Origin: Hyphomicrobiales bacterium
GTDB taxonomy: Bacteria; Pseudomonadota; Alphaproteobacteria; Rhizobiales; Beijerinckiaceae
Assembly (NCBI GenBank): GCA_027483505.1
Contig: JAIXUP010000040.1
Location: 1 to 64,000, forward strand
Length of the DNA: 64,000 nt
Direction: 5' to 3'
Both the position numbers and the translations under genes were made by a program. Of this stretch, positions 26,163-35,194 are shown in pieces (position 1 is the stretch's first letter; every line of letters begins with the position of its first letter). The notes beneath the pieces were generated by a model, which did not search any database, was not told the origin of the DNA, and saw nothing but the letters and a program-made list of their open reading frames with translations.

Positions 26163-27347
26163 TCACCGTTCGACCAGCGCCATGCGCTGATTATAGTAGT
26201 TCATGAAGGCCGACGTCAGCAGGCTGATGGTCAGATAGACCGCCATGGTGATGCCGACGATTTCAATCGCACGGCCGGTCTGGTTCAGCACCGTTCCGAG
26301 GAACACCTGCGCAAGGTCAGGATAGCCGATCACGACTGCCAGCGAGGAATTCTTGGTCAGGTTGAGGTAGTTCGACGTCAGCGGCGGGATGATGACCCGC
26401 AGCGCCTGCGGGATCACGACATTGCTGAGCGTTCGGGAATAGGGCAAGCCGAGCGAGTCCGCCGCTTCCCATTGTCCCTTCGAGACTGCCAGGATGCCGG
26501 CGCGGACAACTTCGGCGATGAAGCCGGCGGTATAGGTGGTAAGCCCCAGCAGAAGCGCGATGAACTCCGGATAGACGGTGATGCCGCCACGCACGTTGAG
26601 CCCGCCCATCGCGGGGTAGTTGAAACTGATGGGCCCGCCCGTCACGACATAGGCGACAGCCGGCAGGCCTATGAGCGCTCCGAGCGACAGCCACCCGATC
26701 GGATAGATGCGCCCCGTCGCCGCCTGCTGCTGCTTGGCCCAGAGGTAAAAGGCGATGGAGCCGAACACGGCGAGCAGGAAGGCGGCGCCGATGAGCCCCG
26801 CGCCTGCGCTGAACACCGGCTCGGGCACATAAAGGCCGCGATTGTTCAGCAGCGCCCCGCCCGGAATGGCGATAGAGTCGCGCGGCCGGGGCAGCGGTTC
26901 GAGCACGGCCTTGTACCAGAACAGCAACTGCAGCAGCAGCGGCAGGTTGCGGATCACCTCGACATAGACCATCGCCGCCTTGGCAACGATCCAGTTTTTC
27001 GAAAGGCGCGCGATCCCGACCAGAAAGCCGAGGATGGTGGCGAAGAAAATGCCGAACGCGGCGACCAGCAGCGTGTTCAGCAGGCCGACCCAGAACGCGT
27101 CGCCATAGCTGGATCGCGCGCTGTAGGGGAACAGCGCCTGATTGATGTCGAACCCCGCCTGCGAGTCCCAGAAGTCGAGACCGAACGGAATGCGCTGCCG
27201 CGCCAGGTTCTGGCTGACATTCGAGATCATCGTGTAGCCGATATAGACCACCGCTCCGATCAGCAGCGCCTGATAGACGTAGCCGCGGATTTTGGGGTCA
27301 TACCAGAGCGATGCCTTGCCGGTTTCCGGCGCGGACTGCATGGACAC
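26163..27347 (-). CDS. aapQ: General L-amino-acid ABC transporter, permease AapQ
   Basis: A 394-residue permease with an N-terminal helix (GYVYQALLIGAVVYIGYTMI), a long extracytoplasmic segment with AapQ-like sequence (RIPFGLDFWDSQAGFDI), and a C-terminal permease domain with an EVVRAGILAVSKGQWEAA loop. The start is GTG at 27347, spaced 7 nt from a GAGGGGG; an ATG two codons later is the alternative. It is separated from aapJ by a strong hairpin terminator, which would lower permease expression relative to the binding protein. Confidence 0.93.
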   Translation of the reverse strand: MSMQSAPETGKASLWYDPKIRGYVYQALLIGAVVYIGYTMISNVSQNLARQRIPFGLDFWDSQAGFDINQALFPYSARSSYGDAFWVGLLNTLLVAAFGIFFATILGFLVGIARLSKNWIVAKAAMVYVEVIRNLPLLLQLLFWYKAVLEPLPRPRDSIAIPGGALLNNRGLYVPEPVFSAGAGLIGAAFLLAVFGSIAFYLWAKQQQAATGRIYPIGWLSLGALIGLPAVAYVVTGGPISFNYPAMGGLNVRGGITVYPEFIALLLGLTTYTAGFIAEVVRAGILAVSKGQWEAADSLGLPYSRTLSNVVIPQALRVIIPPLTSNYLNLTKNSSLAVVIGYPDLAQVFLGTVLNQTGRAIEIVGITMAVYLTISLLTSAFMNYYNQRMALVER

Positions 27348-27498
27348 GTGTCTTCCCCCTCAGTTCTCGGACTGCCTCCGGCCGTTCGGCCTGTTCTGGG
27401 CCCGGTCTTGATCGTCTGCAGCGGCGGGCCGCGTCATACGATGTCATGCTGGCGCAATTGCGCGCAACGCGCAACCGACGGCGCGGGGTCAACTGCAC

Positions 27499-27527
27499 AA
27501 AAAAGCGCCCGACACTGTCGGGCGCTT
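27499..27527 (-). terminator. Rho-independent terminator downstream of aapJ
   Basis: On the minus strand AAGCGCCCGAC, a 3-nt loop AGT and GTCGGGCGCTT form a perfect GC-rich stem that runs into a TTTTTT tract. It lies 18 bp after the aapJ stop and before aapQ, so it probably terminates part of the transcripts and raises the ratio of binding protein to membrane components. Confidence 0.88.
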
Positions 27528-27545
27528 GGCATCGCGGCTGATTTT

Positions 27546-28577
27546 TCAGCGGATCGGCGGTGCGTACTGCAGACCGCCATTCGACCACAACGCGTTCACG
27601 CCGCGGGAGATCTTCAGCGGCGAGCCGGCGCCGACATTGCGCTCGAAGCTCTCGCTGTAGTTGCCGACATGACGGATGATCCGGGCGGCCCAGTCATTCG
27701 TCAGGCCGATGCCTTCGCCGAGCTTGCTCTCGACGCCGAGCAAACGCCGGATTTCCGGGTTGTTCGACTGCAGCGACTGGGCGAGGTTGGCGCGTGTCAC
27801 GCCGAGTTCCTCGGCATTCAGCATCGCATAATGCGTCCACTTGACGATGTTCGCCCACTGGCTGTCGCCATTGGCGCGCACGGCGGAACCGAGCGGTTCC
27901 TTGGAAATCACTTCCGGCAGGACGATGTGGTCATCCGGACGCGACAGCTTCAGGCGCTCAGAATACAGGCCGGACGCATCGGTGGTGAAGGCGTCGCAAC
28001 GGCCGGCCTCGTAGGCCGAGCGGGTCTCGTCGGCGGTCGCGAAGGTCACGGGCGTGTACTTGAGGTTGTTCTTGCGGAAGAAGTCGGCGAGGTTGAGCTC
28101 GGTCGTGGTGCCCTGCTGCGTGCAGACTTGGGCGCCTTCAAGCTTCAGCGCGGAGGTCACGCCGAGGCTCTTGCGGACCATGAAGCCCTGGCCGTCATAG
28201 TAGTTCGTCGCCAAGAAGGCGATGCCCAGCGTGGTGTCGCGCGTCATCGTCCAGGTCGAGTTGCGGACCAGCACATCGACTTCGCCGGACTGGAGCGCGG
28301 TGAAGCGGGCCTGGGCTGTCAGCGGGATGAACTTCACCTTGCTCGGATCATCGAAGATCGCGGCGGCAATCGCGCGGCAATAGTCGACATCGAGGCCGGA
28401 CCAGTTGCCCTGGGCGTCTGGAACGCCGAAGCCGGCCAACCCGGTGTTCGAACCGCAGTTCAGCACGCCGCGGGCCTTGACCTGATCGAGGGTCGAGCGC
28501 TGCGCCTGGGCGGCAGCAGCCGAAATGGTCAGCGCGAGGGCCGCGCCAGCCAGAAGGCCGGTCATGATCGTCTTCAT
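27546..28577 (-). CDS. aapJ: General L-amino-acid ABC transporter, periplasmic binding protein AapJ
   Basis: A 343-residue secreted solute-binding protein of the polar amino-acid family. The signal peptide is about residues 1-25 (ending in AAAQAQ). Family features include TLDQVKARGVLNCGSNTGL, GLDVDYCRAIAAAIF, NSTWTMTRDT and AGRCDAFTTDASGLY. It captures L-amino acids in the periplasm for AapQMP. A GGGAGAAG ribosome site precedes the start. It is divergent from metC across 273 bp, an arrangement seen in other Hyphomicrobiales. Confidence 0.95.
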   Translation of the reverse strand: MKTIMTGLLAGAALALTISAAAAQAQRSTLDQVKARGVLNCGSNTGLAGFGVPDAQGNWSGLDVDYCRAIAAAIFDDPSKVKFIPLTAQARFTALQSGEVDVLVRNSTWTMTRDTTLGIAFLATNYYDGQGFMVRKSLGVTSALKLEGAQVCTQQGTTTELNLADFFRKNNLKYTPVTFATADETRSAYEAGRCDAFTTDASGLYSERLKLSRPDDHIVLPEVISKEPLGSAVRANGDSQWANIVKWTHYAMLNAEELGVTRANLAQSLQSNNPEIRRLLGVESKLGEGIGLTNDWAARIIRHVGNYSESFERNVGAGSPLKISRGVNALWSNGGLQYAPPIR

Positions 28578-28850
28578 ACTCTTCTCCCACGTTGTCCGAT
28601 CAGCTCACGCGCCGTCGGCTTTGATGCTTTTCGCCCAAATCTCAGGCAGCACATGCGCCTTGGGCATTGCCGCCATCGACTTTTGTATGACCTGCCCCTG
28701 ACAGACTGCCAGCGGGCCGTCAAGCCCGTGACACTGCAGATGACGGACGCATCCTTGCGGCCGTGAGTCCGGATCGGAAGCAGTTTGACCTTGTCGTCAA
28801 CCAGCCTCACAATACCTCTCCCGCCGGTTTGATCAAGAAGTACCCAGTCC

Positions 28851-30041
28851 ATGAAGAAAGTCTCGCTCGAAGGCCTCAAGCGCTTCCGTGAACGCACGCG
28901 CGTCGTACTGGCAGGCCGCGATCCGGAGGACAGCTACGGATTCGTCAACACCCCGATCGTGCGCGGCTCGACCGTCGTCTACCAGTCGCTCGACGCCTTC
29001 ATGGCCCGCAAGTCGCGTTATATGTATGGCACAATGGGCAATCCGACGCTCGATGCGCTGGAGATGGCCTGCAACACGATGGAAGGCGGCGCAGGCGTGG
29101 TGGTCTGCCCGTCCGGGCTGCTCGCCTGCACGCTCCCGCTTCTGGCGACGCTGTCTGCCGGCGATCACATGCTGGTCACCGACAGCGTCTACCGACCGAC
29201 GCGCAACTTCAGCGAGAACATGCTCAAGCGCATGGGCGTCGAGGTCAGTTACTATGACCCGCTGATCGGCAAAGGCATCGAGACGCTGTTCAAGCCCAAC
29301 ACGAAGGTCGTCTTCACAGAGGCGCCAGGCTCGCAGACCTTCGAGATGCAGGACATTCCGGCCATCGCGAAAGTCGCCCACAAGCATGGCGCACTGGTGA
29401 TCATGGACAACACCTGGGCGACGCCGCTGTTTTTCGACAGCCACGCCGCCGGGGTCGATCTGTCGATCCAGGCTGGCACGAAGTACTATGCCGGTCACTC
29501 AGACGTGCTGATCGGAACGGTCTCCGCGCGCACACCCGAACTCTACAAACAGTTGCGCGCCACCTGGGAGCAGCTTGGCGTCATTGTGGCGCCAGAGGAT
29601 GCGTTCCTGACTCTGCGCGGCATCCGCACCATGCCGCTGCGGCTGAAGGAACAGGAGAAAGCCGGTCTCGAAATGGCGAAGTGGCTCCAGAAAAGGCCCG
29701 AGGTGAAGCAGGTGCTGCACCCTGCCCTGAAGGACGACCCGGGCCACAAGATTTGGAAGCGCGACTTCACCGGCGCATCATCCCTGTTCTCGATCGTGCT
29801 GAACCCGGCGCCGCACAAGGCTGTCGCCGCCTTCGTCGATCACCTGTCGCTGTTCGGCATGGGCGCGTCCTGGGGCGGCTATGAGAGCCTTGTCCTGCCG
29901 TTCGACTGTTCGAGCTACCGGACGGTCACCAGGTGGGAGCCCGGCGGCCCGTGCATCCGCATCCATATCGGTCTCGAAGATGTCGAGGACCTGAAAGAGG
30001 ATCTGGACGCAGGCTTCACGCGCCTCAAGGCGGCGCTATGA
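28851..30041 (+). CDS. metC: Cystathionine beta-lyase
   Basis: A 396-residue PLP enzyme of the Cys/Met metabolism family. The PLP lysine is Lys211 in IQAGTKYYAGHSDV. Other conserved parts are YGTMGNPTLDALE near the N-terminus (phosphate-binding Tyr and Arg region), the SVYRPTR segment and IRIHIGLEDVEDL near the end. It cleaves cystathionine to homocysteine, pyruvate and ammonia in methionine synthesis. Related gamma-lyases share the fold, but the YRPTR segment and C-terminus fit MetC. It overlaps the next gene by 4 nt. Confidence 0.92.
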   Translation: MKKVSLEGLKRFRERTRVVLAGRDPEDSYGFVNTPIVRGSTVVYQSLDAFMARKSRYMYGTMGNPTLDALEMACNTMEGGAGVVVCPSGLLACTLPLLATLSAGDHMLVTDSVYRPTRNFSENMLKRMGVEVSYYDPLIGKGIETLFKPNTKVVFTEAPGSQTFEMQDIPAIAKVAHKHGALVIMDNTWATPLFFDSHAAGVDLSIQAGTKYYAGHSDVLIGTVSARTPELYKQLRATWEQLGVIVAPEDAFLTLRGIRTMPLRLKEQEKAGLEMAKWLQKRPEVKQVLHPALKDDPGHKIWKRDFTGASSLFSIVLNPAPHKAVAAFVDHLSLFGMGASWGGYESLVLPFDCSSYRTVTRWEPGGPCIRIHIGLEDVEDLKEDLDAGFTRLKAAL

Positions 30042-30421
30042 AGCCGATGCGGGATCTGCGACCGGGAAGGGCCGCAAGGCTGATGGTCATCGCCCTCATG
30101 GGCACCTTTCTCCTGACGCCACGGCCTGCCATGGCGCAGGCCATGCGCCTGAACGGCTGGTGGGTCGTGCTGACATCGATCCGGGACGACGGCTCGATGG
30201 CGCCGCACAACCAGATGCGCGCGTTCAGCAGCCAGATGCGAGCCTGCAGGATCGACGTGTTCAGCGATCTGACCACCAAGTTCCAGGGGTTTGCCCCTGG
30301 CTATCTTGTCGGCGTCGTCGGAGCATTTCCGACCGAGGCGGAGGCGCAGCAGCAACTGGCGAATGCAAGGCGATGCGCGCCCGGAGCCTACATCAAGCGG
30401 GCGCGGCATCTGGGCGAGTGA
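30038..30421 (+). CDS. Small secreted protein, SPOR-like
   Basis: A 127-residue protein whose ATG overlaps the metC stop (ATGA). It has a basic N-terminus and a hydrophobic segment (LMVIALMGTFLLTP) ending near PAMAQ, so it is probably exported. The mature part contains WWVVLTSIRD, then an alternating region and GYLVGVVGAFPTEAEAQQQL followed by ARRCAPGAYIKRA. That layout resembles SPOR-type peptidoglycan-binding or SPOR-like repeats, but the match is by eye only. Two cysteines in the mature region could form a disulfide. Function unknown. Confidence 0.7.
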   Translation: MKPMRDLRPGRAARLMVIALMGTFLLTPRPAMAQAMRLNGWWVVLTSIRDDGSMAPHNQMRAFSSQMRACRIDVFSDLTTKFQGFAPGYLVGVVGAFPTEAEAQQQLANARRCAPGAYIKRARHLGE

Positions 30422-30433
30422 GACCGCCCAATG

Positions 30434-31033
30434 CTAGGGCGTGAGCCAGACGCCCTGCCCGCCGGAGGCCAGTTCGAAACGGGCGCGCCTGTGCCCGGCA
30501 TGCGCCAGATAGAGCCATTCCAGCGTCCTTGCCCGGATCACGACCGTGCTGAAATTGGCCCGGCCGGCGGCGATCTCGGCATCTCCCGCAGGCAGTGAGA
30601 AATCGCCCCCTTCGCCGAGCGTGACCCCGGGGGCCGGCACGGTGCCGTAGCAGATGCGGCTGAACGGACGAGAGGCCTGCCAGGCCGCATCCGCGACCGC
30701 GTCATCGCTGTGCAGAGACGCTTCGCCTTCGATCCGGATCTGGATCTTCGAGCCGGCATCGTACCCGGTCAGCGCCACGCGCGGATCGCGGGCAAGCTCC
30801 GCGAATTTCTCGGTGCGCCTGTCGGTGTTGAAGCGCAGCGTCGCACCTGTCGCATCGCAGCCGCGCAGGATCACCACCCGCGCCCGGGGCCGGCCATCAA
30901 GCCCGAGGCTCGCCACGGTTGGCGCATGAAACGGGGAGCGTCTGTCAGCCACGCCTTGCGCCAGCAGGGCCCAAGCCTGCGCGCGTGTCTCGGCAAGGTC
31001 ATTGTAGAAGGACGGGATCGGTTGATCTGGCAT
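30434..31033 (-). CDS. Pyridoxamine 5'-phosphate oxidase family protein
   Basis: A 199-residue FMN-binding split-barrel protein of the PNPOx-like (Alr4036-type) group. Recognisable parts are SLGLDGRPRARVVILRGCD, FNTDRRTEKFAELARDPRVA and a C-terminal TLEWLYLAHAGHRRARFEL. True PdxH oxidises pyridoxine or pyridoxamine phosphate to PLP; this shorter, diverged form may act on another substrate or only bind flavin. It is convergent with the small SPOR-like gene. The assignment to the superfamily is firm, the function is not. Confidence 0.85.
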   Translation of the reverse strand: MPDQPIPSFYNDLAETRAQAWALLAQGVADRRSPFHAPTVASLGLDGRPRARVVILRGCDATGATLRFNTDRRTEKFAELARDPRVALTGYDAGSKIQIRIEGEASLHSDDAVADAAWQASRPFSRICYGTVPAPGVTLGEGGDFSLPAGDAEIAAGRANFSTVVIRARTLEWLYLAHAGHRRARFELASGGQGVWLTP

Positions 31034-31064
31034 GCTGCTCTACCGCTGCGCTCATAAACTGGAA

Positions 31065-31091
31065 CTCATCCTTCGACAGGCTCAGGATGAG
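31065..31091. repeat. REP-like palindromic repeat, copy 1
   Basis: CTCATCCT and AGGATGAG form an 8-bp inverted repeat around TCGACAGGCTC. The 27-nt unit matches the reverse complement of 61354-61380 at 25 of 27 positions. Such short palindromes dispersed between genes are typical REP-type elements of alphaproteobacterial genomes. Confidence 0.7.
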
Positions 31092-31196
31092 GATTGACGA
31101 TGAAGCAGCTGTCCGGACTTCGGCAGCACGCGGGACCAGGCTCCCCATCCAGAGCCAGTCGACGGATGGACGCCAGTGGACAAGGCCGGTCAGCAC

Positions 31197-31273
31197 TGGC
31201 GACCCCAGCAGGATTCGAACCTGCGACCCACAGCTTAGAAGGCTGTTGCTCTATCCTGCTGAGCTATGGGGTC
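31197..31273 (-). tRNA. tRNA-Arg (TCT)
   Basis: The minus strand gives acceptor GACCCCA/TGGGGTC, D arm GCTCAGCAGGATAGAGC, anticodon arm ACAGCCTTCTAAGCTGT with anticodon TCT, T arm GCAGGTTCGAATCCTGC and encoded CCA. Length is 77 nt. Confidence 0.95.
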
Positions 31274-31351
31274 TGAAACCCGTGCCGACCAGACGCTTTT
31301 GCCAGAGTCTGGCGCTCGGGTCTATCCGGCTTCGACGCACGATGCCCGACG

Positions 31352-31657
31352 TCAGTGCGTCCACTGGCCGACGCGGCTGAACTTGAAATTATCTGAGTAA
31401 GACAGCCCCTTGCGCGGCCCGGCTTCGGTGGCCGGCTCGACGACATAGGCGATGCCATTGCGCGTGGCATAGGCAATCGCCTCCTCCGCACTGTCGAACC
31501 AGAGCTTGAGCTGGCTTTTCATGTCGGACGAGGACGTCCAGCCCATCAGCGGCTCGACGGCGCGCGGCGCTTCAGGCTCATACTCGAGGAGCCAGCGCGT
31601 CTTGGACGCTCCCGACTGCATGGCCGTTTTGGCAGGGCGGTAAATCCGTGCTGTCAT
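31352..31657 (-). CDS. NDUFS4-like ETC complex I subunit family protein
   Basis: A 101-residue protein of the ETC_C1_NDUFA4/NDUFS4 family. It begins MTARIYRPAKTAMQSGASKT with WLLEYEP following, has LMGWTSSSDMKSQLKLWFDS in the middle (the GWTSS segment is diagnostic), and ends with DNFKFSRVGQWTH. NDUFS4 is an accessory subunit of respiratory complex I, present in Alphaproteobacteria and mitochondria. It lies 37 bp downstream of tRNA-Pro on the same strand and stands apart from the nuo operon, as is usual. Confidence 0.9.
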   Translation of the reverse strand: MTARIYRPAKTAMQSGASKTRWLLEYEPEAPRAVEPLMGWTSSSDMKSQLKLWFDSAEEAIAYATRNGIAYVVEPATEAGPRKGLSYSDNFKFSRVGQWTH

Positions 31658-31693
31658 GGCTCGGTTCTTCGCAAACGATGGAAACCCGGTCGA

Positions 31694-31770
31694 TGGTCGG
31701 GGTACTAGGATTCGAACCTAGGACCTCAAGTACCCAAAACTCGCGCGCTACCAGACTGCGCCACACCCCG
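31694..31770 (-). tRNA. tRNA-Pro (TGG)
   Basis: The minus strand gives acceptor CGGGGTG/TACCCCG, D arm GCGCAGTCTGGTAGCGC, anticodon stem CGAGT/ACTTG with loop TTTGGGT (anticodon TGG), T arm CCTAGGTTCGAATCCTAG and encoded CCA. Length is 77 nt. Confidence 0.95.
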
Positions 31771-31846
31771 AAACATCGACCGGTGCGGAGCGGATACCAT
31801 GCGATGTCGACATCGGCAAGGAAAACAGCGTCCCGCCGGAAAGCGT

Positions 31847-32314
31847 TTAGCGCGGCCTGAAAAGGCTGTGCTCGACCTTGTCTCCGGGCTTCAGGCCGAT
31901 CTTTTCGGCGATTCCGCCATTGATTTCCAGAACGCTCAGGACAGGCTCGCCGGAGGGAATCGTGCGGGTCGACAAAGGCTCGGTGCGCTCGGCGATCCGC
32001 GCCACGGTGCCGTCGGCGCGGATGAAAACCATGTCGAGGGAGATGTAGGTGTTCTGCATCCACATCGACACGGGCTCGCTGCGCTGGAAGTCAAACAGCA
32101 TGCCGCGGTCCGCCGGCATGAAACGCCTGAACATCAGCCCGCGGGCGCGTTCATCGGGCGTCCGCATCACCTCGACCTGGAAGCTGTGCCGCCCTGACGA
32201 GGTGACCAACGTCAGGCTTTCAAGGGCCTGGGCCGACGCAGAGACAAGGCCCGCAACGAGCGCTGCACAGCACAGTTGCAGCATGATGCCGACCCTGATC
32301 GCGGTGCGGCCCAT
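31847..32314 (-). CDS. DUF192 family exported protein
   Basis: A 155-residue protein with a signal peptide (about residues 1-30, ending in SASAQA) and a DUF192 domain. Conserved segments are VEVMRTPDERARGLMFRR, GMLFDFQRSEPVSMWMQNTY and DMVFIRADGTV, ending with LEINGGIAEKIGLKPGDKV. The family is small and of unknown biochemical role, often secreted. It follows the tandem cold-shock gene by 9 bp on the same strand, a pairing seen in many Hyphomicrobiales, and precedes tRNA-Pro. Confidence 0.9.
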   Translation of the reverse strand: MGRTAIRVGIMLQLCCAALVAGLVSASAQALESLTLVTSSGRHSFQVEVMRTPDERARGLMFRRFMPADRGMLFDFQRSEPVSMWMQNTYISLDMVFIRADGTVARIAERTEPLSTRTIPSGEPVLSVLEINGGIAEKIGLKPGDKVEHSLFRPR

Positions 32315-32323
32315 CGCTGCCGC

Positions 32324-32929
32324 TCAGCTGACCGTTGGGCCGGACGAACTGCCGTCCAGCCGGACTTCTGCGGCCATCTGCCCCTTCGGTCCGTCGCCGA
32401 ATCGGACGAACACGAACTGGCCGGGCGTCAGGTCCTGAATGCCGTAGCGCCGCAGCACCTCCATGTGCACGAAGATGTCTGGCTGTCCCTCGCCCTTGGT
32501 CACGAAGCCGAAGCCGCGCAGGCGGTTGAACCATTTGACCATGACCCGCTCGTAGCCGCTGGTCGGCGTGACGTGCACATGGGTGCGCGGCGGCGGCAGT
32601 TCGGCCGGATGCAGGGCGGTGGAGTTATCCACCGAAATCACGCGGATCGCCTGCAGCCCCTTCTGCCGCGGCACGGCCTCAACCACCACGCGGGCTCCCT
32701 CCGCCACGGCGCCAAAGCCATCGCGCTTGAGAATGGTGACATGCAGGAGAATGTCCGCGCCGCCGATGTCCGGCACGAGAAAGCCGAAGCCTTTCGCAAC
32801 GTCGAACCATTTGACGCGTCCGCCAACTTCGATGCCGTGTTCAATGCCGCCAACATCATGCGACGAGCCGGAACTTGAGAGTTCTTTGCCCCTTTCACCA
32901 GATACTCTGCCGTCACGCTCGTCGATCAT
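32324..32929 (-). CDS. Cold-shock protein with two CSD domains
   Basis: A 201-residue protein with two cold-shock domains. The first has [20 protein letters not shown] and ILLHVTIL, the second [20 protein letters not shown] and [12 protein letters not shown]. The RNP1-like (KGFGF, RGFGF) and RNP2-like (LLHV, FVHM) motifs are kept in both, so it should bind single-stranded nucleic acid. A serine-rich linker precedes domain one. The frame extends to a GTG at 33016 overlapping the Sir2 stop, but those residues look non-conserved; I prefer the ATG at 32929. Single-domain CspA proteins are about 70 residues, so this is the tandem alphaproteobacterial form. Confidence 0.88.
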   Translation of the reverse strand: MIDERDGRVSGERGKELSSSGSSHDVGGIEHGIEVGGRVKWFDVAKGFGFLVPDIGGADILLHVTILKRDGFGAVAEGARVVVEAVPRQKGLQAIRVISVDNSTALHPAELPPPRTHVHVTPTSGYERVMVKWFNRLRGFGFVTKGEGQPDIFVHMEVLRRYGIQDLTPGQFVFVRFGDGPKGQMAAEVRLDGSSSGPTVS

Positions 32930-33012
32930 CGACTGCCGCCCCACTGTACACCGCGAATCGTTGACTGAGGATAGCATTGAAGTGCCGAACGCATAGCCCG
33001 CACTACAACCTA

Positions 33013-33846
33013 TCACATCTCAGAAACACCGCCTTGCTCAACCCAGAGCAGTGGTTCCAGCGCCGCGCCGATGTCACCGCGCACCACGAGGTCTGCAATC
33101 GGGTCGAACTCCGTCGGCTCGCCGTTGACGATGACCAGTGTGGCCCCCGCCCGCTTCGCGAGCAATGGCAATGTCGCTGCCGGATAGACGACCAGTGACG
33201 ACCCGACCACCAGAAACAGGTCGCAGGCCTGGGCAAGGTCCTGCGCCTGCCGCAGTTTGGAGGCGGGCATCTGCTGACCAAAGCTGATGGTCGCACTTTT
33301 GACGATCCCGCCGCAGTCCTCACAGCGCGGCAGCGAACGGCGTGCCTCGAACGCGTGGCGGATGACGCCAAGTTCGTGGCGCAGGCCGCACTGCAGGCAG
33401 GTTGCATAGGTGCCGTTGCCGTGCAGTTCGATAACCTGGCCGGAGTCCAGCCCGGACGCCTGGTGCAGCCCGTCGATGTTCTGCGTCACGACTGCCTGCA
33501 TGCGGCCGAGCGAGACCAGCCGGGCAAGCGCCCGGTGCCCCCGTCCCGGACTTGCACCGGCAAATTCATCATCCATGGCGAACTTGCGCCGCCAGGCTTC
33601 CGCGCGGGCTTCTTCGCTCGCGATGAAGGCGTCGAAGGGGATCGGCTTGTTTCGCATCCACGGGCTTCCCGGCGAACGGAAATCGGGCACACCGCACTCG
33701 GTGGAAATGCCCGCGCCGGTGAACGCCACCATGGCACGGGCCTTCCCGACCAGGGCAAGCAGCGCTTCGATTGACCCTGCTTCGGGCGGCAGCCGCACGT
33801 GGCGCTCCTGGTTCGGTTCCGGCGTCAAGAGGCCTCGTGATGGCAT
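33013..33846 (-). CDS. cobB: Sir2 family NAD-dependent protein deacetylase
   Basis: A 277-residue sirtuin. NAD-binding motifs [18 protein letters not shown] and [12 protein letters not shown], and the catalytic His in IELHGN, are present. A four-cysteine zinc knuckle is seen as CLQC and [14 protein letters not shown] and VNGEPTEFD complete the NAD pocket. It removes acyl groups from lysines using NAD. It lies directly upstream of the tandem cold-shock gene on the same strand. Confidence 0.93.
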   Translation of the reverse strand: MPSRGLLTPEPNQERHVRLPPEAGSIEALLALVGKARAMVAFTGAGISTECGVPDFRSPGSPWMRNKPIPFDAFIASEEARAEAWRRKFAMDDEFAGASPGRGHRALARLVSLGRMQAVVTQNIDGLHQASGLDSGQVIELHGNGTYATCLQCGLRHELGVIRHAFEARRSLPRCEDCGGIVKSATISFGQQMPASKLRQAQDLAQACDLFLVVGSSLVVYPAATLPLLAKRAGATLVIVNGEPTEFDPIADLVVRGDIGAALEPLLWVEQGGVSEM

Positions 33847-33864
33847 GGCTCCGGTCAGAACCCA

Positions 33865-33890
33865 AGAGGGCTCAGCGGAGAGGGCTCAGC
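33865..33890. repeat. Short direct repeat near the Sir2 promoter
   Basis: AGAGGGCTCAGC occurs at 33865-33876 and again at 33879-33890, a 14-bp period, in the gap between the divergent Sir2 and aminotransferase genes. It could be a tandem binding site for a regulator or simple duplication. Confidence 0.4.
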
Positions 33891-33999
33891 CGACAGCCCG
33901 CCTCCGGAATGCCGCAGGCACCAGATGCATCCCCGCTGTGCACATGCCGGACGACGCGGAGCCTTGCGCATCGCGCCGGGCTCGCATTGAGTAGCGGCA

Positions 34000-35178
34000 A
34001 TGACAACCACCGTGATCAACCCGCTGCTGGTCGACACCGGCACCCCGCCCATACCGGCCGCGAAGGCCTGGCTCCAGTCCTATGACGGGCGCCACGGTCC
34101 GGCCATCGACCTCAGCCAGGCTGCGCCGGGCTCGCCCCCGCCAGATGTGCTGCTTGAGCGCGCCGGTCTTGCGGCTGCGTCGCCCGACCATGCCCGTTAT
34201 GGCCCGATTCAGGGTGATCCCGCGCTGCGCGCCGCGCTGGCGGCGGACATCAGCGCCGTCTATGCGGCCGATGTCGGCCCATCCGACATCGCCATCACGG
34301 CGGGCTGCAACCAGGCCTTTGTCACCGTGATGATGGGGCTGGCCAAGGCCGGAGATGCGGTGCTGCTGCCGACGCCCTGGTACTTCAACCACCAGATGAC
34401 GCTGCAGATGCTCGGCATCGAGGCGCGCGCCCTGCCGACAACCGCAGCGGGCGGCTTCGTCCCAGATCTCGCCGCCGCGCGCGCGCTGATCGACGCGAGG
34501 GTCAAGGCGATCGTGCTGGTCACGCCGAACAATCCGACCGGCGCGGTCTATCCGCCGCAGACCATTGCCGCCTTTGCGGACCTCGCCCGCGAGGCCGGGC
34601 TCGCGCTGGTGCTGGATGAGACCTATCGCGATTTCATGCCGGCGGGTCATGACCGGCCGCATCAGGTGCTGTCGCGGAACGATTGGCGCAGCCATGTGAT
34701 CCAGCTCTACAGCTTCTCCAAGGCCTATGCGGTGCCGGGCTGGAGGCTTGGCGCCATCGTCGCGGGGGCGGACATCCAAGCGGAGATCGGCAAGGTTCTC
34801 GACTGCGTGCAGATCTGCCCGGCGCGGCCCGGACAGGAGGCCGTCGCCTGGGCCGTGCCCGAACTCAAGTCCTGGCGGGAGGCGAACCGCGCCGACATCA
34901 ACGCCCGCGCCGACGCATTCCGGCGCGCGATGAGTGGGCTGAACGGCTGGTCGGTCGATCAGGTCGGCGCCTACTTCGCCTATGTGCGTCATCCGATGGA
35001 GGGCGTGCCCGCCGCCGAGGTGGCCGAAGCGCTGGCGCGGCGCTGGGGCGTCTTGGCACTGCCGGGCAGCTACTTCGGACCGGGGCAGGAACAGCATCTG
35101 CGCATGGCCTTTGCCAATGCCGCGACGCCGGCCATAACGGATGCCGTGACGCGGCTGGCCCTGTTCGGGCGCTCGTGA
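34000..35178 (+). CDS. Class I/II aminotransferase
   Basis: A 392-residue fold-type I PLP aminotransferase. The PLP lysine is Lys241 in [16 protein letters not shown]. Other conserved parts are [37 protein letters not shown] (Asn), LDETYRDF (Asp and Tyr) and the Arg in HLRMAFAN. The substrate is not clear; relatives are often annotated as aspartate or aromatic aminotransferases. It is followed 16 bp later by 6-phosphogluconate dehydrogenase and gluconokinase genes on the same strand, an unusual partner set. Confidence 0.88.
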   Translation: MTTTVINPLLVDTGTPPIPAAKAWLQSYDGRHGPAIDLSQAAPGSPPPDVLLERAGLAAASPDHARYGPIQGDPALRAALAADISAVYAADVGPSDIAITAGCNQAFVTVMMGLAKAGDAVLLPTPWYFNHQMTLQMLGIEARALPTTAAGGFVPDLAAARALIDARVKAIVLVTPNNPTGAVYPPQTIAAFADLAREAGLALVLDETYRDFMPAGHDRPHQVLSRNDWRSHVIQLYSFSKAYAVPGWRLGAIVAGADIQAEIGKVLDCVQICPARPGQEAVAWAVPELKSWREANRADINARADAFRRAMSGLNGWSVDQVGAYFAYVRHPMEGVPAAEVAEALARRWGVLALPGSYFGPGQEQHLRMAFANAATPAITDAVTRLALFGRS

Positions 35179-35194
35179 GGACGAGGATCGGGTG

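Noticed and set aside
26472-28766. A 764-codon open frame antisense to aapQ and aapJ
   Set aside because: It is opposite two unambiguous transporter genes and encodes an Arg/His/Asp-rich, low-order sequence, a usual by-product of high GC content.
33013-33016. GTG start of the cold-shock gene overlapping the Sir2 stop
   Set aside because: The overlap looks like coupling, but the extra residues before 32929 do not resemble the family; the downstream ATG is preferred, without full certainty.
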